Positions 33,275 to 41,993 of a DNA stretch of 64,000 bases are shown here, piece after piece. Position numbers and translations under genes: made by a program. The notes under the pieces were generated by a model. It was not told the origin of the DNA, searched no databases, and was given only the letters and a program-made list of their open reading frames with translations. The stretch's first letter is position 1. Every line of letters starts with the position of its first letter. Location of the stretch: contig NZ_NIZW01000022.1 of NCBI RefSeq assembly GCF_002727185.1, positions 1-64,000 of the forward strand, given 5' to 3'. This stretch comes from Rhodopirellula bahusiensis (GTDB taxonomy: Bacteria > Planctomycetota > Planctomycetia > Pirellulales > Pirellulaceae).

Positions 33275-34120
33275 ATGCAACGCAACGCGATTCTGTTGAC
33301 CAACGATGATGGGATTGATGCACCAGGATTGCTGGCGATGCATCGTGCCATTTCCGATTGGATTCTTTCGACCGGGAACACCCACCGTTATGACATCACG
33401 GTGGTCGCGCCAGATCGAGGTCGCAGCGAGTGTGGGCACAGTGTCACGACCACTCGAGATCTCTCCGTCACGGAAACACAAGCCGGATGGTTCGCTGTTG
33501 ACGGAACACCGGTCGATTGTGTTCGGTCGGCCATGACCGTGTTGTGTCCCAACGCTTCGCTGGTTTTTTCAGGGATCAATGCGGGTGCGAACGTGGGAGT
33601 CGATTTGCTGGTCAGCGGAACATTCGCGGCGGCCCGCGAAGCGGCTTTGCATGGCGTTCACAGCATGGCGGTCTCGCACTACCGACATCCCGATGTGCCG
33701 AAGACTTGGGATCACACGGGCCGTTGGCTCAAGCCAGTTTTGGATTCGTTCATCCGTGACACCTCTTCGACCGGTGGTGGCAATCACGAACTCTCAGAAG
33801 ATGAACGTGACCATCGACCGGGACAGTTGTGGAACGTCAATTTGCCAGCAATCGATCCTGACACGGACCTGCCGCCGATGTTCGATTGCGACGTGGAGCG
33901 AAAACCGATGCAGCGGGCTGGATCGCTGAAGAAGCAGACCGAGATCGGTTCCAGTTCTCAATCTGCGACGGATGCGAGCTCAAGACCGTCCCTGGTGAAT
34001 CAGCAACCAATACAAATTCAGTCGGACTTTCATGGTCGGCCCAGATCATCCGGAACCGATGTCGAACGCTGCTTTTCGGGCAACTTGACGATCAGTCGGA
34101 TCAGTCCCTATCCCGCCTGA
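33275..34120 (+). CDS. surE: 5'-nucleotidase / survival protein SurE
   Basis: A 281-residue metal-dependent nucleoside-5'-monophosphate phosphatase. The N-terminal LLTNDDGIDAPG carries the metal-binding Asp pair. PDRGRSECGHSVTT, GTPVDCV and FSGINAGANVGVDLLVSGTF follow, which together form the active site of the family. SurE acts in nucleotide turnover and stress survival in the cytoplasm. The C-terminal 90 residues (after LWNVNLPAID) diverge and are Ser/Arg-rich, so the swapped dimer arm may be altered. Start ATG 33275 matches the family. Confidence 0.85.
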   Translation: MQRNAILLTNDDGIDAPGLLAMHRAISDWILSTGNTHRYDITVVAPDRGRSECGHSVTTTRDLSVTETQAGWFAVDGTPVDCVRSAMTVLCPNASLVFSGINAGANVGVDLLVSGTFAAAREAALHGVHSMAVSHYRHPDVPKTWDHTGRWLKPVLDSFIRDTSSTGGGNHELSEDERDHRPGQLWNVNLPAIDPDTDLPPMFDCDVERKPMQRAGSLKKQTEIGSSSQSATDASSRPSLVNQQPIQIQSDFHGRPRSSGTDVERCFSGNLTISRISPYPA

Positions 34121-34490
34121 GATTTGGCGGAATCAATTGTGGACGCTGGACGCATCATGGGAGGCATCCTGCTATTCGGCGATTGCAACTCGTCGAGGGT
34201 TGCTAGCAAAAGTGGCGCGAGCGCGAACAGCTGCGGCAAAATTTGCAAAACTTTGAATGACTACGAGCAAAAGATCTCACGCGGTGGTCGATTTTGCACC
34301 AACCGCATGTTCACACTGGTCCCAGAACGCACAACTTTCGTGTCGCATCAGATCAACGCGAAGGCTGGTTCAGCCTCGGGTCCGGCAGCACGAGCTTATT
34401 ATCCGACTGGCTCGGGCTCAGATGTCATGGAAATGGATCCATGCGCTGAAGAACGAGGGAAGGACGGGACTCAGTGTGAGAGAGCGGCAA
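34121..34490. other. intergenic region between surE and csrA, nothing recognised
   Basis: A frame is open here on the plus strand (34124-34546) but shows no family similarity and runs antisense into csrA. I see no RNA gene, strong hairpin or repeat. surE and csrA converge across this 370-bp gap. Confidence 0.5.
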
Positions 34491-34736
34491 TCAACGTTCG
34501 GCTTGTCCGGCGACGGCAATGTCATGTTCGAGCATCGCCGAGTTAGGAGCACCCGCTTTGTCTTTGCTGGCTCGTGCAACGCTGTCGCGTTCGTCCAATT
34601 CGCCTCGCACGATGGAAACTTCGCGAGGAGCTTCGATGCCAATGGCAACGCGATTGCCAGCGATTCGGTTGACGGTGATCACGATGTTGTCACCGATGAC
34701 CAATTTTTCGCCTTCTTTTCGACTGAGTACCAACAT
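34491..34736 (-). CDS. csrA: carbon storage regulator CsrA
   Basis: An 81-residue RNA-binding regulator. The first 60 residues are a standard CsrA: MLVLSRKEGEKLVIGDNIVI, then RIAGNRVAIGIEAPREVSIV and R at the expected RNA-contact position. CsrA dimers bind GGA motifs near ribosome-binding sites and control translation. Here a 20-residue tail (about 60-81, KDKAGAPNSAMLEHDIAVAG) extends beyond the usual 61 or so residues. ATG 34736 has AAGGA eight bases upstream. No flagellar or FliW gene is adjacent. Confidence 0.9.
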   Translation of the reverse strand: MLVLSRKEGEKLVIGDNIVITVNRIAGNRVAIGIEAPREVSIVRGELDERDSVARASKDKAGAPNSAMLEHDIAVAGQAER

Positions 34737-35141
34737 TTCTGAATCCTTTCCCTGCGGGATGCTTATGCGTTTTGAAAATCGTTTCAAGTGTCGGTTGATC
34801 GAGAGGAACGTCTCAGGGGAGGGAGGGTCTATCTCGAATCATTTTGCAACGTGAAGACGACGCCCTCACGGAGAAACTTTAAGGAGCAAGAACTGCGCCA
34901 TAAGGTTCACCTAAACTTCCAAATCATTACAAAACTGTTGCAAATGCTCAGAAAACGCATTGTTAACCGTTTTCAACTGCATTTGAGAATCGATTTGAGT
35001 TCGGGGTTGTTTCGGATCGATAACAGACCACTTGGCAGCTATCGTGCCGAACTCATTTCAAAACGAGAGGCCGTCTCACCCTGAGACAACTGTTTCTCTC
35101 GCCAACACAAGTAGTATCAGCTCGTGGTGTGACACGTTTGG
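34737..35141. other. AT-richer intergenic region, probable csrA control region
   Basis: No credible gene lies in these 405 bp; an open plus-strand frame (34788-35084) has no family similarity. The stretch 34900-35010 is clearly richer in A and T than its surroundings and, read on the minus strand, contains TTGAAAACGGTTAACAATGC and TTGCAACAGTTTTGTAATG, which could hold csrA promoter elements. No exact consensus pair was found, so no promoter is called. Confidence 0.4.
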
Positions 35142-36212
35142 TCACGCACCCAAATGAGCCAGGACTTTTTCGGTGTTGGGCTCGGGAATCACGCCTTTTT
35201 CCGTGATCAACGCGGTGATCAATTCAGCTGGTGCGACGTCGAAAGCGGGGTTCACAACCGCCACCCCCTCGGGAGTTTGCCGAGGTGCGTCGGTTCCGCA
35301 GGGGTACGAGACCTCGTCGCCGTTCCGCTGCTCGATCGGAATCAGATCACCCGATTCGAGCTCGGCGTCGAACGTGTTCGTTGGAGCAGCGACGTAGAAC
35401 GGGATGTCGTGGTACTTCGCCAGCACCGCCAGGGGGTAAGTGCCGATCTTGTTCGCGACGTCCCCGTTGGCGGCAATTCGGTCAGCTCCCACGATGACGG
35501 CGTCGACTCGGCCCTGCCGCATCAGGCTGCCGGACATAGAATCCGTGCATACGGTCACTGGAATCCCAGCCTGATGAAGCTCCCAGGCTGTCAAACGAGC
35601 TCCTTGGAGCAGAGGGCGTGTTTCGTCGGCGAACACCTCCAGCGTGTGACCGGCCTCGTGCAGGTGGTACATCGGCGCCAAAGCCGTGCCCCACATGGAA
35701 GTCGCCAGCGATCCCGCGTTGCAGTGCGTCATGACGCGTTTGCAATCTGCCAAAAGCGGGGCGCCGTTTCGGCCAATTGCCCGGCACATCTCGCGATCGT
35801 CTTCGTGGATGCGAATGGCCTCGGTGGCCAGTTGCTTGCGAAGCTCGGAGACTTCGCCGGAGAATCCATCGACGATGGCCCGCATCCGGTCCAGGGCCCA
35901 GAACAGGTTGACCGCGGTGGGGCGACTGGTCGCCAAGTGATCGATCGTTTGTCGATACAAAGCCTGCGCGTCTGACAGGCTCGCATTTGCGTCCGCACTG
36001 ACCGGGGTCAGTGTGACACCGTACGCGGCGGCGATGCCGATGGCAGGCGCGCCGCGGACGACCAATCGTTGGATCGCATCGTACGTTTGGTCGATCGTGG
36101 TGCAGACCAAACGCGTCAGCGTTCCGGGCAACTTGGTTTGATCCAGCAGATCCAGTTCTGCCGGCCGCCCATTTTGAGCGGCGTGATATCGAATCGTTTC
36201 AGCTTCGTTCAC
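35142..36212 (-). CDS. mtnA: methylthioribose-1-phosphate isomerase
   Basis: A 356-residue enzyme of the methionine salvage pathway that converts methylthioribose-1-phosphate to methylthioribulose-1-phosphate. Family motifs: VVRGAPAIGIAAAYGV (about 51-66), THCNAGSLATSMWGTAL (about 161-177, active-site Cys) and VIVGADRIAANGDVANKIGT (about 240-259, catalytic Asp). It belongs to the eIF2B-like fold. The start is GTG 36212 (MNEAETIRYH). No other mtn gene is nearby. It follows the oxidoreductase gene in the same direction after 30 bp. Confidence 0.9.
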   Translation of the reverse strand: MNEAETIRYHAAQNGRPAELDLLDQTKLPGTLTRLVCTTIDQTYDAIQRLVVRGAPAIGIAAAYGVTLTPVSADANASLSDAQALYRQTIDHLATSRPTAVNLFWALDRMRAIVDGFSGEVSELRKQLATEAIRIHEDDREMCRAIGRNGAPLLADCKRVMTHCNAGSLATSMWGTALAPMYHLHEAGHTLEVFADETRPLLQGARLTAWELHQAGIPVTVCTDSMSGSLMRQGRVDAVIVGADRIAANGDVANKIGTYPLAVLAKYHDIPFYVAAPTNTFDAELESGDLIPIEQRNGDEVSYPCGTDAPRQTPEGVAVVNPAFDVAPAELITALITEKGVIPEPNTEKVLAHLGA

Positions 36213-36242
36213 ATCAGGGACCGTTGCGAGAGGTTTGGAAAA

Positions 36243-37802
36243 TCAAACGTCAGCCGCACTGGGAACGACGAATCCATCGCGGTACTCACGAGTTTCCATC
36301 GCTTTGGCTTCGTCGTTGTCGACAAAGCCTTCCGCCTCGGGATCAAACTTCAGCACGGGACCGAGCGACAGTTGCTCTTTCTCTGGATCAACGTTGTTGT
36401 CCCGGAGGTGCTGCAGCGTTCGGTCCAGTGTGGCTTGATCGTCGTCCAACGACGAGATGTTCGCGAGTGACTCGGAGATCGTTTTGGGATCGACCCGGTT
36501 TTCTTGACCAACGTAGTACGAAATGTTGCCCAGGTGAGCGATCGCAGCGGACAGGTGACCGCAGCGTGCATCCGCGTGAAGCGTCGAGGCATCTCGAGAC
36601 TGTACCGCATCGAGGAAGTTCGCAAAGTGGGCGTCCCCCACGCTCGATGTCGCCTTGAATTCACGCACCAATTTGCGTTGTTTGTCGAATACGGCACAGC
36701 GGTTGTAGCTGGGACCCTGCACGAGATAGCCGTCTTCGCCGTAGAAGATGACGCCGATCTTGTTGCCTTTGCTGTAACCGAACAACTCGTTGATTTCTTG
36801 ATCAGCCGATTCATCAACGCTCAGGCCACGTGTTTCAAACACGATGGTTTTGTCGCCGTAATCGTAGATCGAAACTTGCGTGTTGGCTGTGTCGCCCGCA
36901 TCGACGTAATCGGGGTCTTTGCGTTCGGCTTTGTAGCCCAACCGACCGGCGTAGCTCAGCACAGCATTCGGATGCCGTTCCAGTCCCAATCCCCAACGTG
37001 CTACGTCGGTTTGGTGAGGGCCTTGGTTGCCAGAGTCGCCATTGCCGTAGTGACGTTGCCAGTGCCAGTCATAGTGGAAGCGTTGACGGGTCAATTTGGG
37101 ATCGGTGTAGGTGGCCGGTCCGCTCCACTGATTGAAGTCGACGCCAGCGGGAATTTCATAGTCACCCAATGGGCCGATCGACTTGCGTCGTTTGTAGCAC
37201 AGGCCACGGGCAAGCTTGACTTCGCCGATTCCACCATCCGCGAGGAACTGCATGCCTTCGCGAATGCCGGAGCTGCTGCGGCACTGGGTACCGGTTTGGA
37301 ACATGCGTCCGTATTTCGCAGCCGCCGCGACGAGGGCGCGTCCCTCGTGAATGTTGTGGCTGATCGGTTTTTCGATGTAGACATCCTTGCCCGCCTGCAT
37401 CGCTTCGACGCCCATCAACGCGTGCCAGTGATTGGGCGTGGCGCTGGTCAGGATATGCACGTCATCCATGTCCAAGGCATCGCGAAAATCTTTGACGACT
37501 TTCGGACGCAGTCCCTGCAAATCGGCGACTTTGTCAGCGCGGCTGTTGCCGACCTTTTCGTCAATGTCGACCAGCACTCGAATTTCGGTGCGCGGGTCTT
37601 TGTCGAATCCGCGGATGTGTTCTCCACCGCGACTGTTGACGCCGCAGATTGCTACACCGAGTTTTTCACTGGGCGAAGTGGCTTGGGCAGAAGCGGATCG
37701 GCTGGTGTGGACACCGATGGCCGCCCCGGCCGCGATTCCGGTCGCGGTGAACTGACGACGACTGATTCGCGAGGCACGGGCGGAGGATGGGGCAGGTTTC
37801 AT
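36243..37802 (-). CDS. Tat-exported Gfo/Idh/MocA-family oxidoreductase
   Basis: A 519-residue NAD(P)-dependent dehydrogenase-like protein. The N-terminus carries a Tat signal, SRISRRQFTATGIAAGAAIG. The Rossmann domain follows with GVAICGVNSRGGEHIRGFDK and the characteristic EKPISHNIHEGRALVAAAAK (about 140-159), then the substrate domain with CYKRRKSIGPLGDYEIP and HYDWHWQRHYGNGDSGNQGP. Such exported members are abundant in planctomycetes and probably oxidise sugars or sugar-derived compounds outside the cytoplasm (inference). ATG 37802 is chosen because it begins the Tat signal; the open frame reaches 37913. Confidence 0.8.
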   Translation of the reverse strand: MKPAPSSARASRISRRQFTATGIAAGAAIGVHTSRSASAQATSPSEKLGVAICGVNSRGGEHIRGFDKDPRTEIRVLVDIDEKVGNSRADKVADLQGLRPKVVKDFRDALDMDDVHILTSATPNHWHALMGVEAMQAGKDVYIEKPISHNIHEGRALVAAAAKYGRMFQTGTQCRSSSGIREGMQFLADGGIGEVKLARGLCYKRRKSIGPLGDYEIPAGVDFNQWSGPATYTDPKLTRQRFHYDWHWQRHYGNGDSGNQGPHQTDVARWGLGLERHPNAVLSYAGRLGYKAERKDPDYVDAGDTANTQVSIYDYGDKTIVFETRGLSVDESADQEINELFGYSKGNKIGVIFYGEDGYLVQGPSYNRCAVFDKQRKLVREFKATSSVGDAHFANFLDAVQSRDASTLHADARCGHLSAAIAHLGNISYYVGQENRVDPKTISESLANISSLDDDQATLDRTLQHLRDNNVDPEKEQLSLGPVLKFDPEAEGFVDNDEAKAMETREYRDGFVVPSAADV

Positions 37803-37999
37803 GGCGGGCCTGTGGAAGGAGAGAAAGGTGGGACGATGGGAGACATACACATTATGCATGCTTCGTGCGGCGTATTCATCCACCTTACGCCTCCAAAGTC
37901 CCAAGACTCGCAATTTTAGCTGTCGGCTAAGGCATCTCTCCGGTCAGGCCGGTTCGACGGTGGACCTCAGATTTCCTCAAGTGGCGGGGCTGCGATTGA

Positions 38000-38878
38000 T
38001 CACTTCGACCGCAGGAAACGATTCAGGCCCTCGAGGTCGTCCGTGTTGATCAGATCGACTCCGGCCTCGTGCAGGACCTCCCAGGCGGCTTCGTGATCGG
38101 GCGTGGCCCAGAACCGAATCCGGCGATTTTTCTGGTGAGCTTGTTCCAAGATCTTGTTTAACTTTTCACGGTCCTCAGCAGGCAGTTCCCCCTGGCCTCG
38201 CCATTTGAAATTGCGGCCCCAATGGTCGCTGATCAACGGCATCAGGTCAGCCGAGTAATCGCTTTCCAAATCACCGAGTCGCCCGTCCACGCCCACGAAA
38301 CGCGGCGAGTCCGACTGGACCAAGTCGATCGGACGGTTGCCGCTGATGATGGCCGTGACGCCTCGACGATGCACGCCCTCGGAATCAACGTGCGTGAATA
38401 CATCGTCGTATTTCGAAAGCAGTTGATGGAGTGCCCGGTAGGTGGCCTTCCCTTCCGACTTCAGATCGATCAACAGCGTGATGGGTTGGCCATCGCCTTC
38501 GACGCTCTGGAAAGAGTCTGAGGAATCGTCGGCGTGGGATCGCATGCGTTGACGCAGCGGATCGAGGTACAACGCTTTCAACGTTCGTTCGGCGGAAAGT
38601 TCTGAGGTGGAGTGAGCGACCCAGAGATCACCATCGACCAAAAAGATGTCCGCTTCGACGCTGCGGAATCCGTTGTCGAGCGCGTCCAGCAGCGGACGCT
38701 CATGCAGGTAGTCGTTGTGCGCGTGAGCTTTGGGATGCGACGGACGATCCGTTGAGTTTGAAGCCGGCGTTTGAGCCGAGGATGTCGCCGTGGCAAGGCT
38801 GACCAAGCAGGCAGCGATGCAGAAGGGAACGACTGTGCAGAGGTGGGTTCCGCGTCGTAATAGCGATCGAATGTTCAC
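38000..38878 (-). CDS. exported glycerophosphodiester / PI-phospholipase C-like phosphodiesterase
   Basis: A 292-residue secreted TIM-barrel protein. A signal peptide (about residues 14-36, ending TSSAQ) precedes AHAHNDYLHERPLLDALDNG and FRSVEADIFLVDGDLWVAHS, which hold the metal and catalytic residues (His, Glu, Asp, His) in the pattern of GDPD and AIM6-like proteins. LLIDLKSEGKATYRAL and the C-terminal GVDLINTDDLEGLNRFL complete the barrel. It probably hydrolyses a phosphodiester in the periplasm; the substrate is unknown. The start is GTG 38878. Confidence 0.75.
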   Translation of the reverse strand: MNIRSLLRRGTHLCTVVPFCIAACLVSLATATSSAQTPASNSTDRPSHPKAHAHNDYLHERPLLDALDNGFRSVEADIFLVDGDLWVAHSTSELSAERTLKALYLDPLRQRMRSHADDSSDSFQSVEGDGQPITLLIDLKSEGKATYRALHQLLSKYDDVFTHVDSEGVHRRGVTAIISGNRPIDLVQSDSPRFVGVDGRLGDLESDYSADLMPLISDHWGRNFKWRGQGELPAEDREKLNKILEQAHQKNRRIRFWATPDHEAAWEVLHEAGVDLINTDDLEGLNRFLRSK

Positions 38879-38963
38879 GTGGGGCTCGTGATGAATGCAC
38901 GGATCTGGGATGTGAGTTCAGACCGAGAATTCTAGCTGGTTTGTTGAGGTGGGGAGTGGAAGC

Positions 38964-40484
38964 CTATGCCACTTGAGCAGATTGGTCGATGAAGCTCGTG
39001 TCCATCCCAAGATCTTGCAGCAACAGACGTGAGCTGATGCGGCTGGATTCATAGATCACCGGCAAACCACTGCCCGGATGCGTGCCGCCGCCGACCAGGT
39101 AAACCCCGTCGAGTTCTTCAAATCGATTGCGAGGTCGATTGTGAAGCATCTGGCCCAGGTTGTGTGCCAAGTTGAACGTGGCCCCTTTGTAGATCGCGTA
39201 GTCACGTTGCCAATCGTCGGGCGTGATTTGGTGCTCCACACGAATTCGGCTGCGAAGATCTGTCAGGCCCAGTTCGCCAAGTTTGTTCAGCGTGAGCTCG
39301 CGAAAACCGGCGGCTTCTTTCGACCAGTCGACGTTTTCAGTGTCATGCGTGACTGGGACCAGTACGTACAGCGAACTGTGTCCGGCGGGAGCCAGCGTCG
39401 GGTCGGTCACGCCAGCGTTCTGGACATACACCGAGGGGTCTTGGCTGAGGACATGATCGGTTTCGATTTCGCGAAGGTTGCGGTTGTAGTCGTTGCTGAT
39501 GTGGATGCTGTGGTGCGGCAGGTCTTCGTACAGACCTTCGATGCCCAAGTACAACATGTATGTGCTGCAGGAAAACTTCTTCTTCGCAATCTGTTCGTCC
39601 GACCAACGTTTGCGAGAAGCGTTGGGAACGGTCTTGGTCATCCAGTCCGCGAAGTCGGCGTTGACGACGAACGCATCGGCGTCGTAGCGATCGTTTTGTG
39701 TGTGCAATGCACGAACGCGACGGCCTTCCATCTCGATTGAATCGACGGGTTCATTGAGCCGAATCTTGACGCCCATCTCTTCCGCGATCTCGGCCATCTT
39801 TTCGCTTACGCGACTGCAGCCTCCAATCGGATGGAACACGCCGTATTCGTATTCGAGGAACGACAGGATGCTGAACAAACTCGGGCAGTTGAACGGCGAC
39901 ATCCCGAGGTACTTGGATTGGAACGCGAACGCGATGACGAGACGCGGGTCACTGAAGTAACGTTCGAGTTCTTTGCCCAGCGTCCGAAACGGATGCAGGT
40001 GTTTGGCCGCGCCCAGCAGTGATGGTTTCATCACGTCCATCGCGGAATGAAACGGCGACTCAAGGATCGGACGAAATTTTTCCAGCTTGATCCGGTTGTC
40101 GTCCATGTATCGCTTGAGTTGCCCGACGTCTTGCGGTGAGAACTGAGCGATCTGGCGATCCATCTCGTCCATGTCGGGTGTGCAATCCAGCTGCCCACCA
40201 CCGCCGAAGGTCAATCTGTACTGCGGGTCGAGTCGCTCCATCGGGACCTCTTCCATCAGGTCACGACCGGTCGAATGAAAGATCTCGGCGAGCACGCGTG
40301 GGTACAGGAAGAACGTGGGGCCGCAATCGAATCGAAAGCCATCCATTTCGATCGCGGAGGTCCGGCCGCCGACCTGGCCGCGGCGTTCCAAGAGGGTCAC
40401 GTCGCAACCGCCCGCGGCGAGCTGCATCGCCGACGCCAAACCACCGGGTCCAGCCCCAACGACAACGACTTTCCTTTGGGACAT
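38964..40484 (-). CDS. phytoene desaturase-family carotenoid oxidoreductase
   Basis: A 506-residue FAD enzyme. The dinucleotide fold GAGPGGLASAMQLA (about 10-23) continues with LLERRGQVGGRTSAIEMDGF and FDCGPTFFLYP. The C-terminal FAD contact is GVYLVGGGTHPGSGLPVIYE. It resembles the CrtI/CrtN family that introduces double bases into phytoene or diapophytoene during carotenoid synthesis, but other members isomerise or oxidise carotenoids, so the step is not certain. Pink pigmentation in Rhodopirellula fits (established knowledge). No phytoene synthase is adjacent. Confidence 0.8.
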   Translation of the reverse strand: MSQRKVVVVGAGPGGLASAMQLAAGGCDVTLLERRGQVGGRTSAIEMDGFRFDCGPTFFLYPRVLAEIFHSTGRDLMEEVPMERLDPQYRLTFGGGGQLDCTPDMDEMDRQIAQFSPQDVGQLKRYMDDNRIKLEKFRPILESPFHSAMDVMKPSLLGAAKHLHPFRTLGKELERYFSDPRLVIAFAFQSKYLGMSPFNCPSLFSILSFLEYEYGVFHPIGGCSRVSEKMAEIAEEMGVKIRLNEPVDSIEMEGRRVRALHTQNDRYDADAFVVNADFADWMTKTVPNASRKRWSDEQIAKKKFSCSTYMLYLGIEGLYEDLPHHSIHISNDYNRNLREIETDHVLSQDPSVYVQNAGVTDPTLAPAGHSSLYVLVPVTHDTENVDWSKEAAGFRELTLNKLGELGLTDLRSRIRVEHQITPDDWQRDYAIYKGATFNLAHNLGQMLHNRPRNRFEELDGVYLVGGGTHPGSGLPVIYESSRISSRLLLQDLGMDTSFIDQSAQVA

Positions 40485-40590
40485 GACAACCTTGATGATC
40501 AGACGAAGAACACAACCGATCGCCGCCCCGCGTGGTGGGCTTCAAACGCTCGGTGGGAACAACTGACTTATCTTACGCGTGTGGACAGTC

Positions 40591-41067
40591 TTACAGATAC
40601 TGTTGATACGCCGCGACCGCCAGTTGATCGCACATTTCGTTTTCGGTGTGCCCAGCGTGACCTTTGACGTGGTGGTACGTCACGCGGTGAGATTGCATTT
40701 GCTGATCGAGCTCTTGCCACAGTTCCACGTTCTTGACCGGAACCAGCTTCGAGCCGTCCTTGCGTTTCCAACCGCGGCTCTTCCAGCCGGCCATCCAGCT
40801 CGACATCCCCTGACCCACATACTTGCTGTCAGAGTACAGGTCGACGGCACAGGGTTCTTTGAGCGCCTCGAGCCCGCGGATGACGGCCATCAATTCCATC
40901 TGGTTGTTGGTCGTGTGAGGTTGACCGCCTGATCGCTGAATCTCTTTCAGCGTGCGTGGGCATCGCAACACAAACGCCCATCCGCCCGGGCCCGGGTTTC
41001 CACTGCAAGCACCATCGGTGTACAGCTCCACGGGTTTCAAATTGGCGGCAGGTTTGGATTCAGTCAT
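40591..41067 (-). CDS. rnhA: ribonuclease HI
   Basis: A 158-residue endonuclease that cuts RNA in RNA:DNA hybrids. The catalytic carboxylates are all present: Asp18 ([14 protein letters not shown]), Glu58 ([14 protein letters not shown]), Asp80 ([11 protein letters not shown]) and Asp147 (ENEMCDQLA), with His in [11 protein letters not shown]. The length is the same as the E. coli enzyme to within a few residues. ATG 41067 is the natural start. It functions in removal of Okazaki primers and R-loops in the cytoplasm. Confidence 0.95.
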   Translation of the reverse strand: MTESKPAANLKPVELYTDGACSGNPGPGGWAFVLRCPRTLKEIQRSGGQPHTTNNQMELMAVIRGLEALKEPCAVDLYSDSKYVGQGMSSWMAGWKSRGWKRKDGSKLVPVKNVELWQELDQQMQSHRVTYHHVKGHAGHTENEMCDQLAVAAYQQYL

Positions 41068-41167
41068 GTCGGTTCAGTCCGTTGGGTGGAGATGCGTCCG
41101 TGTTGCGGTATCAAATTGCTGGATGGCGTCGCGGATGGAGCCACAGCGATCAAGCGTTCGGCCGTGG

Positions 41168-41992
41168 TCAGCCGGTGTTGCGACCGATCTGAAGTCCGTC
41201 GGGTGCGAAGACGCTGCGTCCGCCATCGACCGGCAAGCAGACTCCGGTGACGAACGTGTTTTCGCAGAAGAAGCCAACCGCGTGAGCGACGTCTTCTGGT
41301 GTGCCGACTCGTCGAACCAGGGTGCTGTCGGCCAGCTCGCTCACCGTTTCTTCCGAGACATCATCGGACAGCAGCACCGGCCCCGGTTGCACGCAGTTCA
41401 CTCGAACGTGAGCGTTCTTACCGCCAAGTTCGACAGCCAACGATCGGGTCATGACCTCGATGGCACCTTTGCTGGGGAAGTACGCGGCGTGTTCGGCGTA
41501 GGGTCGTACCGTGGCCCAGTCACCCATGTTGATGATGCAACCACCGCGAGACTGAGCGACCATGTGTCGACCGGCGGCGCGAGCGCACAGCAGCGACGCG
41601 ACGGAGTTGATTTGGAAGTACCGGCGAATCTCGTCGCCGGTGATGTTTTCCAAACGTGTTGGGGTCCAGATCGCTGCGCTATTGACCAGGATATCGAGTC
41701 GGCCAAAGTGCTGGTGCGTTTGACCGACGATTGCGTCGCAGGTCGCGTCTTCGTCAAGCGAACCTTGCACCACCAACGCTTCTCGACCGAATCGCTGCTG
41801 CCACTGCGAGGCGGCCTGCTGGGCTTCGTCGACGCTGGTATTCGCGTGCAAAGCAACGTGGCAACCGCGACGAGACAGTTCTTCCGCGATGACACGACCG
41901 ACTCGCGGCGAACCGCTGCCGGTGACAATGGCAACCGGATCATCGGTATCGAAAACGTCTTGCAATCGTGAACGACGATCGGTGGTTTCCAC
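41168..41992 (-). CDS. short-chain dehydrogenase/reductase
   Basis: A 274-residue SDR enzyme. The cofactor loop is IVTGSGSPRVGRVIAEELSR (about 22-41), followed by the NSAAIW strand and the catalytic Tyr-Lys pair in YFPSKGAIEVMTRSLAVELG. The expected Ser lies in the INMGDWATVRPY region, but the sequence there has no clear Ser (Gly-Asp-Trp instead), which is unusual. RVNCVQPGPV and the C-terminal DGGRSVFA fit the family, with some likeness to pteridine reductases. The GTG start lies one base after the bioB stop, so the two genes are cotranscribed. The substrate is unknown. Confidence 0.75.
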   Translation of the reverse strand: METTDRRSRLQDVFDTDDPVAIVTGSGSPRVGRVIAEELSRRGCHVALHANTSVDEAQQAASQWQQRFGREALVVQGSLDEDATCDAIVGQTHQHFGRLDILVNSAAIWTPTRLENITGDEIRRYFQINSVASLLCARAAGRHMVAQSRGGCIINMGDWATVRPYAEHAAYFPSKGAIEVMTRSLAVELGGKNAHVRVNCVQPGPVLLSDDVSEETVSELADSTLVRRVGTPEDVAHAVGFFCENTFVTGVCLPVDGGRSVFAPDGLQIGRNTG

Positions 41993-41993
41993 C

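Noticed and set aside
34124-34546. Open frame between surE and csrA
   Set aside because: It runs antisense into csrA, has no family similarity and no clear start signal.
36504-37919. Open frame of 471 codons on the plus strand over the Gfo/Idh/MocA gene
   Set aside because: The minus-strand gene has a Tat signal and clear family motifs; the plus frame has none and is explained by high GC.
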